A DNA stretch of 64,000 nucleotides, from positions 434,001 through 498,000 of the forward strand of contig NZ_AEEB01000022.1 of the NCBI RefSeq assembly GCF_000179775.1. The letters are read 5' to 3'. Made by a program: the position numbers and the translations under genes. The notes beneath the pieces are model-generated. The model ran no database searches and was not told the DNA's origin. It was given only the letters and a program-made list of their open reading frames with translations. Below are positions 22,341 to 31,483 of this stretch, piece by piece; positions within the stretch are counted from its first letter, which is position 1; the number at the start of each line of letters is the position of its first letter. The stretch is from Ahrensia sp. R2A130. Lineage in GTDB: Bacteria; Pseudomonadota; Alphaproteobacteria; Rhizobiales; Rhizobiaceae.

Positions 22341-23231
22341 ATGAACCGCTCTCAACTGGCTATAGCTTCAATGTTGATAGCCGGCGCACTGGTGGCCGCG
22401 ACCTCGCTTTTTGCAAAGGCTCTAGGCTTGCCCACAGCATCAGGTGCCGGCCTGCATCCGCTTCAGATTACGGCTGGTCGTTTTGTGTTCGCATGGTTCG
22501 CGTTGGCGCTCGTACTTTGCGGTCGCCCGACAATCCGCCCCGCATTTCACAACGTCCACTGGCGCTGGCACATATTTCGCGTGTTGTGCGGCTGGTCCGG
22601 CATCACCTGCATGTTTGCAGCCGTAAACTATATGCCGGTGGCCGAAGCAACCGCGATCAGCTTTCTAAGCCCGCTGCTGACCATGCTGCTTTCCGTTTTG
22701 CTGCTGGGTGAACATTTAACAGCCCGCAAACTGTTGGCCGCCGCAATGGCACTGTGCGGTGCGGCCCTCATTTTGCAGCCTGATGCGAGCGGGTTGCAAC
22801 CAGCAGGCATTATGGCACTGGGCTCAGCCGTGTTGATGGGCATCGAAGCCATCTTCATCAAACGCTTGTCGGACGCAGAGCCAGGAATGCAGATCCTGTT
22901 TGTCAGCAATTCCATAGGAATGATCATTGCGCTGGCGGCGGCATCATTCGTGTTCACGGCACCAACCGGCCTGCAATGGTTGGGTTTGATTGCGCTGGGT
23001 ACAATCATGGTCACCGGACAGGCATTCTTCATTCAATCAATGAAACGCGGTGAAGCGAGTTTCGTGATGCCAGCATTTTACAGTGTGTTGCTGTTTGCAG
23101 CCCTCTACGATCTGGCAATCTTCGGCGTCGTTCCGTCCAGCGTTGCGATTGCAGGATCGGTCCTCATTGTCGCAGCAGCGTTATTGCTGGCGGTCAAGGG
23201 TAGCAATAACAAGCCTATCGATAAGCTATAA
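22341..23231 (+). CDS. EamA/DMT family transporter
   Basis: An inner-membrane protein of 296 residues with about ten hydrophobic segments in two repeated EamA halves. The first half shows FRVLCGWSGITCMFAAVNYMP and AEATAISFLSPLLTMLLSVL, and the second shows the related end of the repeat (MPAFYSVLLFAALYDLAIFG). Drug/metabolite transporters of this group move amino acids, sugars, nucleotides or drugs; the substrate cannot be named here. ATG 22341 is chosen over the longer frame at 22260 because the signature starts right after it. It is the first gene after the tRNA-Gly remnant and convergent with the hydrolase gene, whose stop is 18 bases away. Confidence 0.85.
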   Translation: MNRSQLAIASMLIAGALVAATSLFAKALGLPTASGAGLHPLQITAGRFVFAWFALALVLCGRPTIRPAFHNVHWRWHIFRVLCGWSGITCMFAAVNYMPVAEATAISFLSPLLTMLLSVLLLGEHLTARKLLAAAMALCGAALILQPDASGLQPAGIMALGSAVLMGIEAIFIKRLSDAEPGMQILFVSNSIGMIIALAAASFVFTAPTGLQWLGLIALGTIMVTGQAFFIQSMKRGEASFVMPAFYSVLLFAALYDLAIFGVVPSSVAIAGSVLIVAAALLLAVKGSNNKPIDKL

Positions 23232-23249
23232 AGCGGCGCAGCTTTCGCA

Positions 23250-25253
23250 TCAGACGCAATTGCGCGGCACTGTGTCATCAAACGATTTCTCGAAAAACAG
23301 CTCATCTTCGCACCATGCGGTGAGCTTGGCGCGGGAGACGAATTGATCGACCTCGCACCACATGGCTGTTTCCACTTTTGTGCGCCACATCGCGCCCTCG
23401 CGCCCGCCGGTTTGCTCCCATGTTGCGCTTGCCAACGCGCAGAGCGGGTCGTCCGGATGTATGGTGAAACGCTCTTCCACGCGCGAGCCTGAGATAAGTC
23501 CGTGTTCGAGATCGCGAACCTCTCCACCATCGCTATTGATAAAGGTTGTGACCATGCCAGTTGTCGCATCGGTCCTTGTGGTCCGGCTGTAACTGCTTTC
23601 GCGAAGGGTTTCAGTTCGCCAATGAGGCGCGCCAGCCGGTTCTTCAAAGGCCCACTCGTCCTTTGTGTCCGAAGACTGGCGCAGCGGAATGGCAATGCGG
23701 CCATCGTGGATCGTCACCGCCGCCTGTTCTGGCGACGGCCAGACAAACGGCCAATAGGATGTGGAGATTGCGACCCGCAACCGGTGACCTGCAGGCAGAC
23801 GATAGGCGATTTGGTCCAGCAAAAACTCGCAGTTCACGATTTCGCCCGGCACTAGCGCTTCGGGATGTTCATGCGAAGTATGGTGGGTGAGATTGAACAG
23901 ACCGTAGGTGATGAGCGCCGATGTTCCATCAGGACGCAGATCACAAAGGCGTACTGCGACAAGCGCGTTGGGTCGGTCGGCACTCAAGCGTAAACTCATG
24001 CGGGGAGCGCCGACGATATCGGTCTCACTTTCCACCGGTGCGCCATCGAAACAGATCGACTTCGCATCGTCGCCGGACTGTTCATCCGGCAATTCATCGG
24101 AGAAGGCGAAGGGGAAGAACTCACCACTGGCCGCACCGCAATCTTGCGAGCTGAAGACGGTCAGACCGCAAAAACCTTTGGTGGTAGAAAGACCCTCCGG
24201 CGTCAGGTGCATCATGTGGTCGGAGATATTCTGCGAGGGCCATTCACTTTCCGCGATCCACTTGCCAGGTCGCTCGTCATACCAGCGTTTTGGTTTCATC
24301 GAATCCATCAAATAGAGACGCATATCGGGATCGTTTTCGACGCTGGTGTTCTCGCCTTTCAACCAGCGATCCCACCAGCGTTTTGCCTCTTGCAGAAAGC
24401 CGATGGCGGGTTTTGGTCCCGCATAGTGGGGGTATTTGTGGTTCCACGGACCAATGATTGCTTTGACGGGGGCCGAAAGGTTTTCCACCAGCGCGGCAGG
24501 CGTGTTGCGGTAACCGTCGTGCCAGCCACCGATGGTCAGAACCGCGGCTTCGATTGTGGAATAGTCTTCGCAAACGGAACCATGCTTCCAGTAGTCATCG
24601 CGGGTCTGGTGGCGCATCCACGTGCTCCACAACCATGGTTCGTGGTCGAGGCGTTTGCGCCAGATACCCTGCCAATCATCGCCCACAAGCGAAGGGTCCG
24701 GCGGGCGGGAATTGTAGGACAGCATCTGCGACGCCCAACCCCAATTTTCCACAAGTTGGCAGCCGCCATGGGTGTGAATGTCATCTGCAAAACGATCAGC
24801 GCTGGAGCATATCGTGATAATGGCCTTCAGCGCGGGCGGGCGTAGCGCTGCAACCTGCAATGAGTTGAAGCCGCCCCACGAAATACCCTGCATCCCGACA
24901 TTGCCATTGCACCACGGTTGGCCTGCGGCCCAAGCGATAATCTCGCAGGCATCCGCCAGTTCCTGCGCCGAATACTCGTCTTCCGAAAGCCCTTCGGACT
25001 CACCGGTACCACGTTGGTCAGTGCGAATGATGCAGTAGCCATGCCCCGCCATCCAAGGGTGGCTGAACTGGTCACGCTGAATGGTGCCGTCGCGCTTGCG
25101 GTAAGGCAGATGTTCCAAGATCACCGGCACCGGATCAGCTTCCGCATCCACCGGCATCCAAACACGCGCCGACAGTCGCACCCCATCGGACATCGTGATG
25201 CCGAAGTCAGGGTCTTCGGTAATCTGGCGAGGGAACGTGGTGTCGATACGCAT
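23250..25253 (-). CDS. CocE/NonD family hydrolase (peptidase S15 fold)
   Basis: A 667-residue cytoplasmic enzyme with no signal peptide. The alpha/beta-hydrolase part (about 1-330) has the complete triad: GISWGG around residue 123 (Ser nucleophile), GGWHDGYR (Asp) and GPWNHKYPHY (His). The C-terminal beta-sandwich typical of X-Pro dipeptidyl-peptidases and cocaine esterase follows, with MSLRLSADRPNALVAVRLCD. The family splits amide or ester bonds, including peptides and acylated compounds. The natural substrate is unknown. The start ATG 25253 has AGAGGA upstream. It follows the substrate-binding protein gene on the same strand, with a terminator-like hairpin between them, so it may be partly separated from it; it probably acts on what the importer brings in. 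Confidence 0.9.
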   Translation of the reverse strand: MRIDTTFPRQITEDPDFGITMSDGVRLSARVWMPVDAEADPVPVILEHLPYRKRDGTIQRDQFSHPWMAGHGYCIIRTDQRGTGESEGLSEDEYSAQELADACEIIAWAAGQPWCNGNVGMQGISWGGFNSLQVAALRPPALKAIITICSSADRFADDIHTHGGCQLVENWGWASQMLSYNSRPPDPSLVGDDWQGIWRKRLDHEPWLWSTWMRHQTRDDYWKHGSVCEDYSTIEAAVLTIGGWHDGYRNTPAALVENLSAPVKAIIGPWNHKYPHYAGPKPAIGFLQEAKRWWDRWLKGENTSVENDPDMRLYLMDSMKPKRWYDERPGKWIAESEWPSQNISDHMMHLTPEGLSTTKGFCGLTVFSSQDCGAASGEFFPFAFSDELPDEQSGDDAKSICFDGAPVESETDIVGAPRMSLRLSADRPNALVAVRLCDLRPDGTSALITYGLFNLTHHTSHEHPEALVPGEIVNCEFLLDQIAYRLPAGHRLRVAISTSYWPFVWPSPEQAAVTIHDGRIAIPLRQSSDTKDEWAFEEPAGAPHWRTETLRESSYSRTTRTDATTGMVTTFINSDGGEVRDLEHGLISGSRVEERFTIHPDDPLCALASATWEQTGGREGAMWRTKVETAMWCEVDQFVSRAKLTAWCEDELFFEKSFDDTVPRNCV

Positions 25254-25273
25254 ATTGATGTCCTCTATGAAAA

Positions 25274-25299
25274 AGGCGCCGCAGTTTCCCGCGACGCCT
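25274..25299 (-). terminator. Rho-independent terminator or attenuator after the binding-protein gene
   Basis: On the minus strand AGGCGTCGC, an 8-base loop and GCGGCGCCT form a nine-pair stem with one mismatch, followed by a T run. It lies 124 bases after the binding-protein stop and just before the ribosome site of the hydrolase gene. Confidence 0.65.
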
Positions 25300-25340
25300 C
25301 CAATCTATGGTTTGCCCGTATCAGGCGGCGAAGAGCCGCC

Positions 25341-25421
25341 CGCCACTTATGTGGCGCGCCCACGCAGCGAAGGGCGAAGCCCGACAGCGTGAGTGCAAAC
25401 CAGACAGCGAAAGCGCAAAGC
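25341..25421. repeat. Hairpin and three 20-bp imperfect tandem repeats
   Basis: CGCCAC-TTAT-GTGGCG forms a six-pair hairpin at 25341-25356. Three contiguous 20-base units follow at 25362-25381, 25382-25401 and 25402-25421. Each has the pattern (A/C)G(C/A)CAGCG, two to four varied bases, then G(C/T)(G/C)AA(A/G). The function is unknown. Confidence 0.55.
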
Positions 25422-25423
25422 GC

Positions 25424-27043
25424 TTACGCGTTGAACCACCAGCGCTCGCCGACTTTGTTGCCGTCGTTTTCCCAGTTGGCGGCGACGTTGTCGCCATGGG
25501 CCAGCTTTTTGGTGTGGGCATGGATAAAGTTGGCCCACATGGCAACGATGGCACCGCCATCATCATGCAGCAGTTGTTGCGCTTCAGAATACTGTGCACC
25601 GCGCGCAGCATCGTCGGTTTCGGCACGGGCCTGAACCACCACTTCATTGAAGCGTTTGGCAGATTCCGTGTCGCGCCATGCCGTGTCGTTCCACTGGTTG
25701 TCTGCCGTGTAGGCGGAGGAATACATCCAGTCCTGCGTCGGGCGACCGCCCCAGTAACAGGCGCACCAGCCTTTTTTGTTCCACACATTGGACCAGTAGC
25801 CATCGTTCGGCTCACGCACGACCTGAATGTCGATACCGGCCTTTTTGGCGGAAGCTGCGATCAACTGGCCAGCATCGACGGCACCGGCGAAGGCGGCGTC
25901 TGCAACAGAAAGCTGGATCGGACCGGAATGACCGGACTTTTTGTAGTGTTCGGCAGCTTTTTCGGGATCGAATGTGCGCTGCGGAATGCTGGCGTCAAAG
26001 AACGGCATGGATGGATTGACGGGAATATCGTTGCCCGCAACGCCGTGGCCCAGCAGGATCTTGTCGACGAGTTCCTGCCGGTCGATGGCCATTTTCAGCG
26101 CCATGCGAAGATGGTGATTGCCGAAGGGTTCAACATCGAGACGCATCGGGAAGGTGTAGTGCTGGGTGCCGTTGGTTTCCAGAATGTCCACTGTCGGCAC
26201 GCGGCCCAAAAGATCCACCGTGCTGGGGCTGATGGAATCGGCATAGTCTGCATCACCGTTGAGCAATGCTTGCTGACGGGCTGTCGGATCAACGACGGCA
26301 AGAAGTTGCAGAGCATCGAAATGCGCGCTGTCGGCTTTCCAGTAGTTCGGGTTCTTTTCGGAGTCGGCGCGCACGCCGGCTTCGTAGTTCTTCAACAGAT
26401 AGCCACCGGAACCGTTGTCCATGGCGGTCACGTCGACCTTGCCGTCTTTCGACGCCATTATCATCAGGTGATAGTCGGACGCGATGTAAGGGAAGTCTGC
26501 AGAGCCGCCGGAAAGTTCGAAGATCACGCGGTTGTCGCCGTCTTTCTTGATGTCGGTGACAGCGGTCACAAGACCCTTTGCAGCCGATTTCGTATCATCA
26601 CCACGGTGGATGTTGAATGATGCGATCACATCGTCTGCAGTCAACGTCTTGCCGTTGTGGAAGGTCACGTCTTTGCGAAGGTTGAAGACCCATTTGGTCG
26701 CGCCATCCATAGGCTCGAAGCTCTCGGCCAACTCGCCGCGAAGGGTGCCATCGGGACCGATTTCGGTCAGATGATTGCCGCGCGAATAGATGACGTTTTG
26801 CGAAAAGCCGTTGTTGGATGTCGACGGATCGATCGTATCGTTGGTGCCGCCGTAGCCGGTAGCATGACGGAACAGGCCGCCCTTGTTGGGGGTCGCGGCC
26901 AGCACGTCGCCTGCCATGGAAATGGCGGTGGGCAGCACCACACCGGCGGCCAGCATGGACGTAATGAACTGGCGTCGGCTTATGCCGCCCGTTTCCAGTT
27001 TACGTGCCTGATCTTGAATGAAGATGTTCTTCATGTTGCGCAT
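25424..27043 (-). CDS. Peptide/nickel-type ABC transporter substrate-binding protein (SBP family 5)
   Basis: A 539-residue periplasmic binding protein that delivers substrate to the permeases encoded on the other side of the divergent region. The N terminus has a twin-arginine-type signal (ISRRQFITSMLAAGVVLP), which suggests folded export. Family 5 features include FEPMDGATKWVFNLRKDVTFHNGKTLTADDV, typical of Dpp/Opp-like proteins, and the later QTTAYTADNQWND-like ligand-pocket region. Such proteins bind peptides, opines or glycosides; the ligand is not evident. The gene is transcribed away from the permease-ATPase operon, with a 235-base shared intergenic region. Confidence 0.92.
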   Translation of the reverse strand: MRNMKNIFIQDQARKLETGGISRRQFITSMLAAGVVLPTAISMAGDVLAATPNKGGLFRHATGYGGTNDTIDPSTSNNGFSQNVIYSRGNHLTEIGPDGTLRGELAESFEPMDGATKWVFNLRKDVTFHNGKTLTADDVIASFNIHRGDDTKSAAKGLVTAVTDIKKDGDNRVIFELSGGSADFPYIASDYHLMIMASKDGKVDVTAMDNGSGGYLLKNYEAGVRADSEKNPNYWKADSAHFDALQLLAVVDPTARQQALLNGDADYADSISPSTVDLLGRVPTVDILETNGTQHYTFPMRLDVEPFGNHHLRMALKMAIDRQELVDKILLGHGVAGNDIPVNPSMPFFDASIPQRTFDPEKAAEHYKKSGHSGPIQLSVADAAFAGAVDAGQLIAASAKKAGIDIQVVREPNDGYWSNVWNKKGWCACYWGGRPTQDWMYSSAYTADNQWNDTAWRDTESAKRFNEVVVQARAETDDAARGAQYSEAQQLLHDDGGAIVAMWANFIHAHTKKLAHGDNVAANWENDGNKVGERWWFNA

Positions 27044-27278
27044 CGAGTTCTCCCTATGATGTGCAAAATCGTGAAATCCGCCTGTGTGGCGGGTTCATCG
27101 CGTTTAAATGAACATACCAATGTGACGAGATCAAACAGTAAGAGCAGATGTTTACGTGAGCCCCCGTCCACAAGCTCCTGTTTTTTCCCGATTCACGGTT
27201 ACATTCTGAAATCGCTTGTCCTAGCCTTTGGCAACGAAGGTCTGCAGCCGGGGAAACTGCAGCGGGGAGAAGACAAGC

Positions 27279-28250
27279 GTGCATCCGGTACTGGCGACAG
27301 TTTTACAAAGGCTTGGGCTTGGCCTTCTGACGCTATTTTTCGTGTCTATCATCATTTTCTCCGCCATCTCATTTTTGCCCGGAGATTTTGGCGAACAGGT
27401 GCTGGGGCAGACGGCCCTCCCGGAAACTGTAGAAGCGTTTCGCCGCGAACTAGGTCTCGATCAGCCGGCCTGGAAACGCTACCTGCAATGGATTGGCGGC
27501 GTCATGCAGGGCGATTTCGGCACTTCATTTTCCGGGCGCTCGTCGTCGGGCGTGGATGCTTCCCGCTCGGTGGTCGAGCTCATCGGGCCACGCCTTTGGA
27601 ACACGCTGTTCCTGGCAGGCGTCACGGCAATCGTTGCTGTTCCGCTGTCCTTGTTCCTCGGCATCACCGCAGCTTTGAAACGCAATTCGCTTTACGACCG
27701 CAGCGTGAATGCGGTTACGCTGACCACGATTTCCTTCCCAGAATTCTTCCTCGCTTATCTGCTGATCGTGTTCCTAGCAGGCGTCTTCCCGACCCTCGCC
27801 AATGTGACGCCGGAAATGGAGCTGGGTGAGCGACTGTCCAAGGTAGCACTTCCAGCGCTCACCATGACACTGGTCATCATCGCCCACATGATGCGGATGA
27901 CGCGGGCCGCCATCATCAACCTTCTCGCCTCCCCCTATATCGAGATGGCGCAGTTGAAGGGTGCCTCGAAAACGACTGTCATCCTGAAACATGCCCTGCC
28001 GAATGCCTGGGCGCCCATCGCAACAGTGATCGCGTTCAACCTTGCCTATCTCGTCGTTGGCGTCGTCGTGGTCGAGGTCGTCTTCGTCTATCCCGGCATC
28101 GGGCAGTTGATGGTGGACAGCGTGTCCGCCCGTGACATTCCTGTGGCACAGGCCTGCGCGCTGATTTTTGCCGCCACCTATATCCTGCTCAATCTGCTGG
28201 CCGACATCATCGGCATCGTCACCAATCCGCGCCTGTTGCATCCGCGATGA
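27279..28250 (+). CDS. ABC transporter permease (DppB/OppB type)
   Basis: A 323-residue inner-membrane protein of six or so helices. It opens with the DppB-like segment RLGLGLLTLFFVSIIIFSAI and the family periplasmic element ELGLDQPAWKRYLQWIGGVM. The EAA loop is LASPYIEMAQLKGASKTTVI, where the ATPase docks. The start is GTG 27279, preceded by GGGGAGA; an in-frame leader to 27228 is less likely. It overlaps the next permease gene by four bases (ATGA). It belongs to an operon of two permeases and a double ATPase that, with the divergent binding protein, makes a full importer. Confidence 0.92.
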   Translation: MHPVLATVLQRLGLGLLTLFFVSIIIFSAISFLPGDFGEQVLGQTALPETVEAFRRELGLDQPAWKRYLQWIGGVMQGDFGTSFSGRSSSGVDASRSVVELIGPRLWNTLFLAGVTAIVAVPLSLFLGITAALKRNSLYDRSVNAVTLTTISFPEFFLAYLLIVFLAGVFPTLANVTPEMELGERLSKVALPALTMTLVIIAHMMRMTRAAIINLLASPYIEMAQLKGASKTTVILKHALPNAWAPIATVIAFNLAYLVVGVVVVEVVFVYPGIGQLMVDSVSARDIPVAQACALIFAATYILLNLLADIIGIVTNPRLLHPR

Positions 28251-29248
28251 CAGATAAGATGAATGATTTGAAAGATACCCAACCTGCCAACGTGCCTGCC
28301 GATGCGTTTGCTGCATCCGATGCGAAGCAGGAAGCCTATTCCGCTGCTGCAGAAGCCGGTGCGGTACGGGTTCGTCGCAGCCGGTGGGAGCGCTCACGTA
28401 TTGCCTTGAGCAAAGCTCCGGCGACCGCATGGTTCGGGCTGATCGTCATTGCGCTCTACGCGTTCGTTGCCATCTTTGCGCAGCTTATCGCGCCCTATGG
28501 CGAGGCGGAAATTTTCGCTAAAGCCGAGCTACCCTGGGCATCGCTAGGCGGACAATCGGAGCATTTCTTCGGCACCGATCAGATCGGTCGTGATGTGCTG
28601 ACCCGCCTCATCTACGGCGCGCAGAACACAATCGGCATAGCGCTGATGACGACCCTGCTGTCTTTCCTCATTGGCGGCTCGCTCGGTCTGATCGCTGCGA
28701 TAAACCGCTCATGGCTGGACCAGATACTTTCACGCGGTGTGGACGTTCTCATGTCCATTCCGTCGCTCATCTTCGCGCTGATGCTGCTGTCGATCTTCGG
28801 CTCATCCATTCCGTCTCTCATCGGCATTATTGCGGTTCTGGACTCCACCCGCGTCTTCCGTCTCACCCGCTCCGTCGCGGTCAATGTGGTGGTGATGGAC
28901 TATATGGAGGCCGCGAAATTACGCGGCGAAGGCCTCGGCTGGATCATGCGAAAGGAAATTCTGCCCAACATCATGCCGCCGCTGGTGGCAGAATTCGGTC
29001 TGCGTTTTTCCTTCGTGTTCCTGACCATCGCTGCGCTCTCCTTCCTCGGCCTCGGCATCCAGCCGCCAACGGCAGACTGGGGCTCTATGGTGCGCGACGG
29101 GTCCCGCTTTATTCAGTTCGTGGCCTATGACTGGACGCTCGCCCTACCCTCCTTGCTGCCCGCCGGTGCGGTTGCACTGCTGACGGTGGCGGTGAATTTC
29201 GTGGTCGACTGGTTCCTGCACAAAACGTCTGGCCTGAGAGATGAATAA
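28247..29248 (+). CDS. ABC transporter permease (DppC/OppC type)
   Basis: The 333-residue partner permease. A long cytoplasmic N terminus (about 60 residues, Asp/Ala-rich, then RSRWERSRIALSKAP) precedes the first helix. FFGTDQIGRDVLTRLIYGAQ is the hallmark periplasmic/loop motif of the OppC family, and the EAA loop reads YMEAAKLRGEGLGWIMRKEI. It overlaps the preceding permease gene and is followed by the ATPase gene two bases later, so the three are translated as a unit. Together the two permeases form the membrane channel of the importer. Confidence 0.93.
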   Translation: MTDKMNDLKDTQPANVPADAFAASDAKQEAYSAAAEAGAVRVRRSRWERSRIALSKAPATAWFGLIVIALYAFVAIFAQLIAPYGEAEIFAKAELPWASLGGQSEHFFGTDQIGRDVLTRLIYGAQNTIGIALMTTLLSFLIGGSLGLIAAINRSWLDQILSRGVDVLMSIPSLIFALMLLSIFGSSIPSLIGIIAVLDSTRVFRLTRSVAVNVVVMDYMEAAKLRGEGLGWIMRKEILPNIMPPLVAEFGLRFSFVFLTIAALSFLGLGIQPPTADWGSMVRDGSRFIQFVAYDWTLALPSLLPAGAVALLTVAVNFVVDWFLHKTSGLRDE

Positions 29249-29250
29249 GC

Positions 29251-30873
29251 GTGATGAGTGATGCGAGAAAAGGCGATGTCCTGCTTGAAATGAAGGACAC
29301 CCGCATCGACGGGTTTTCCGACAACCGCTGGCACCAGATCATCAAGGGTGTCGACCTCGCCCTTCATCGTGGCGAAGTGCTCGGCCTTATCGGCGAGTCC
29401 GGCGCGGGCAAATCGACCCTCGGCAAAGCCGCGATGGGCTACGCGCAACCTGGTTGCAAAATCAAATCCGGCTCCATCATGTTCGATGGCATCGACATCA
29501 TGGCCGCGACGGAGGCGGAAAAGCGCAAGCTGTGGGGCTCGCGCATGGCCTATGTCGCGCAGTCTGCTGCGGCATCGTTCAACCCTGCCCACAGGTTGAT
29601 CGGCCAAACGGTGGAATCCACCGTCGCCCACAATGTGCGCGGCGAGGCCGAGGCTCGCGAAGACGCGGTGGACCTGTTCCGCCAGCTTTCGTTACCCGAC
29701 CCTGAAACGATCGGCGAGCGCTACCCGCATCAGGTATCAGGCGGCCAGTTGCAGCGCGTGATGACGGCCATGGCCATGTCGCCGCGCCCCGATCTCATCA
29801 TCTTCGATGAACCCACCACCGCGCTCGACGTGACCACACAGGTGGACGTGCTGCTGTCGATGCGCGCCATCGTGGAAGAGTTCAACACAGCCGCCATCTA
29901 CATCACACACGACCTCGCCGTGGTCGCGCAGATGGCAGACCGCATCAAAGTGCTGCGCTACGGCGAAGAGGTGGAGGATGCCGACACCGCCACCATGTTG
30001 TCGGCTCCAACGCAGGACTACACCAAGTCGCTATGGTCCGTCCGCGCACTGGAAAAACCCCAGAATCCATCCGATGACATTGTGTTGTCGATCAACAATG
30101 TCGACGCTGCCTATGGTGGCAACATCAAAGTGCTGCACGATGTATCCATCCGCGTGCCGCGCGGGCGCACCGTCTCCATCGTCGGCGAGTCCGGTTCCGG
30201 TAAATCCACCACCGCCCGTGTCGTCACCGGTCTGTTGCCGCCAATGACAGGCTCCATCACTTTCGATGGCGAACCGCTCCCGCCGGAACTGAAATCCCGT
30301 TCCAAAGATCAGCTTCGCCGCATCCAGATGATCTACCAAATGGCAGACACGGCCATGAACCCGAAACAAAGCGTCGGCGAAATCATCGGGCGGCCGCTGT
30401 CGTTTTACCACGACATGACCGGCGCGCAGCGCGATGCCCGCGTGGTCGAACTGCTGGACATGATCGAACTCGACGCCAGCTTCGCAGACCGCCTTCCCGG
30501 TGAATTATCCGGTGGCCAGAAGCAGCGCATCTGCATCGCCCGCGCGCTGGCAGCCGAACCCGACATCATCATCTGCGACGAGGTTACATCCGCTCTCGAC
30601 CAGATCGTACAGGAGGGCATTTTGAAACTGCTGCTGCGCCTGCAACGCGAATTCGGCATCACATATATCTTCATCACCCACGACATCGCGGTGGTGAAGG
30701 CGATCAGCGACGAAATCGTTGTCATGTTTCAGGGCGGGGTCGTCGAGCAGGGTCTCAAGGACGATGTTCTCGCACCGCCCTTCAAAGACTATACCAAACT
30801 GCTGCTGGACTCCGTGCCTGAGATGGACCCCAATTGGCTGGACGACATCGCAACCGAACGCGCATCGCAATAG
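29251..30873 (+). CDS. Dual ATP-binding ABC transporter ATPase
   Basis: A 540-residue protein that fuses the two ATPases (DppD-like and DppF-like) of the importer. Half one has Walker A GESGAGKST, signature VSGGQLQR and Walker B DLIIFDEPTTALD. Half two (from about residue 270) has GESGSGKST, signature LSGGQKQR and DIIICDEVTSALD. Both halves keep all ATP-site motifs and the H-loop (ITHDLAVV, ITHDIAVV), so both sites should be active. The start is GTG 29251, directly followed by an ATG, two bases after the permease stop. The next gene, a 2Fe-2S subunit, follows after 79 bases on the same strand. Confidence 0.93.
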   Translation: MMSDARKGDVLLEMKDTRIDGFSDNRWHQIIKGVDLALHRGEVLGLIGESGAGKSTLGKAAMGYAQPGCKIKSGSIMFDGIDIMAATEAEKRKLWGSRMAYVAQSAAASFNPAHRLIGQTVESTVAHNVRGEAEAREDAVDLFRQLSLPDPETIGERYPHQVSGGQLQRVMTAMAMSPRPDLIIFDEPTTALDVTTQVDVLLSMRAIVEEFNTAAIYITHDLAVVAQMADRIKVLRYGEEVEDADTATMLSAPTQDYTKSLWSVRALEKPQNPSDDIVLSINNVDAAYGGNIKVLHDVSIRVPRGRTVSIVGESGSGKSTTARVVTGLLPPMTGSITFDGEPLPPELKSRSKDQLRRIQMIYQMADTAMNPKQSVGEIIGRPLSFYHDMTGAQRDARVVELLDMIELDASFADRLPGELSGGQKQRICIARALAAEPDIIICDEVTSALDQIVQEGILKLLLRLQREFGITYIFITHDIAVVKAISDEIVVMFQGGVVEQGLKDDVLAPPFKDYTKLLLDSVPEMDPNWLDDIATERASQ

Positions 30874-30952
30874 GAACTCGAAGCGGCGTTCGCGCGTTAC
30901 TGACCATTGAAGGTCAGCCACCTGATCTTCCGCTACAGCCGGAGAGACAACC

Positions 30953-31480
30953 ATGGCCACCGTCACCACCCCAACTGCCAGACCCACAGGGGCTGAGCTG
31001 GAAGAAGCTCTGGATGACGGCATCACGCGGGTGCGCGTCAACGGCGTGGACCGCGAGTTGGCCATCGACCCCGACACGCCTCTCCTATGGGCTTTGCGCG
31101 ACGAACTGCGTCTGACCGGCACGAAATACGGCTGCGGCATCGCCCAATGCGGCGCTTGCACGGTGATGATGGATGGTCAGACCATCCGCTCCTGTGTCAC
31201 GCCAATCTCGGCTGCCGATGGCGGTATCGTCACTACGATCGAGGCAATCGATAGCCCCGAAGCAAAAGCCGTTCAAGAAGCATGGGTCGCCATCGACGTG
31301 CCCCAATGCGGTTACTGCCAGTCTGGCCAGGTGATGAGCGCAACCGCGCTGCTGACCGAAAACCGCAAACCGACAGATATAGATATCGACAACGCCATGG
31401 CAGGCAATGTCTGCCGCTGCGCCACCTATGTGCGAATAAGACAGGCTATCCATGACGCTGCCAAAAAGCTGGAGGCGTAA
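30953..31480 (+). CDS. 2Fe-2S subunit of a xanthine-dehydrogenase-family molybdenum hydroxylase
   Basis: A 175-residue small subunit carrying two 2Fe-2S clusters. The plant-type cluster is bound by CGIAQCGAC with a later C in RSCVTP, and the second by CGYC in VPQCGYCQSG with CRC in NVCRCATYVRIRQA. This is the IorA/CoxS layout, in which electrons pass from the molybdenum centre to an outside acceptor. An unusual N-terminal extension (about 25 residues, TPTARPTGAELEEALDDG) precedes the first ferredoxin strand. The gene is followed three bases later by the large subunit. No signal peptide is seen, so it is probably exported in a folded complex with the large subunit, which has a Tat signal; this is inferred from related enzymes. 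Confidence 0.92.
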   Translation: MATVTTPTARPTGAELEEALDDGITRVRVNGVDRELAIDPDTPLLWALRDELRLTGTKYGCGIAQCGACTVMMDGQTIRSCVTPISAADGGIVTTIEAIDSPEAKAVQEAWVAIDVPQCGYCQSGQVMSATALLTENRKPTDIDIDNAMAGNVCRCATYVRIRQAIHDAAKKLEA

Positions 31481-31483
31481 GCG

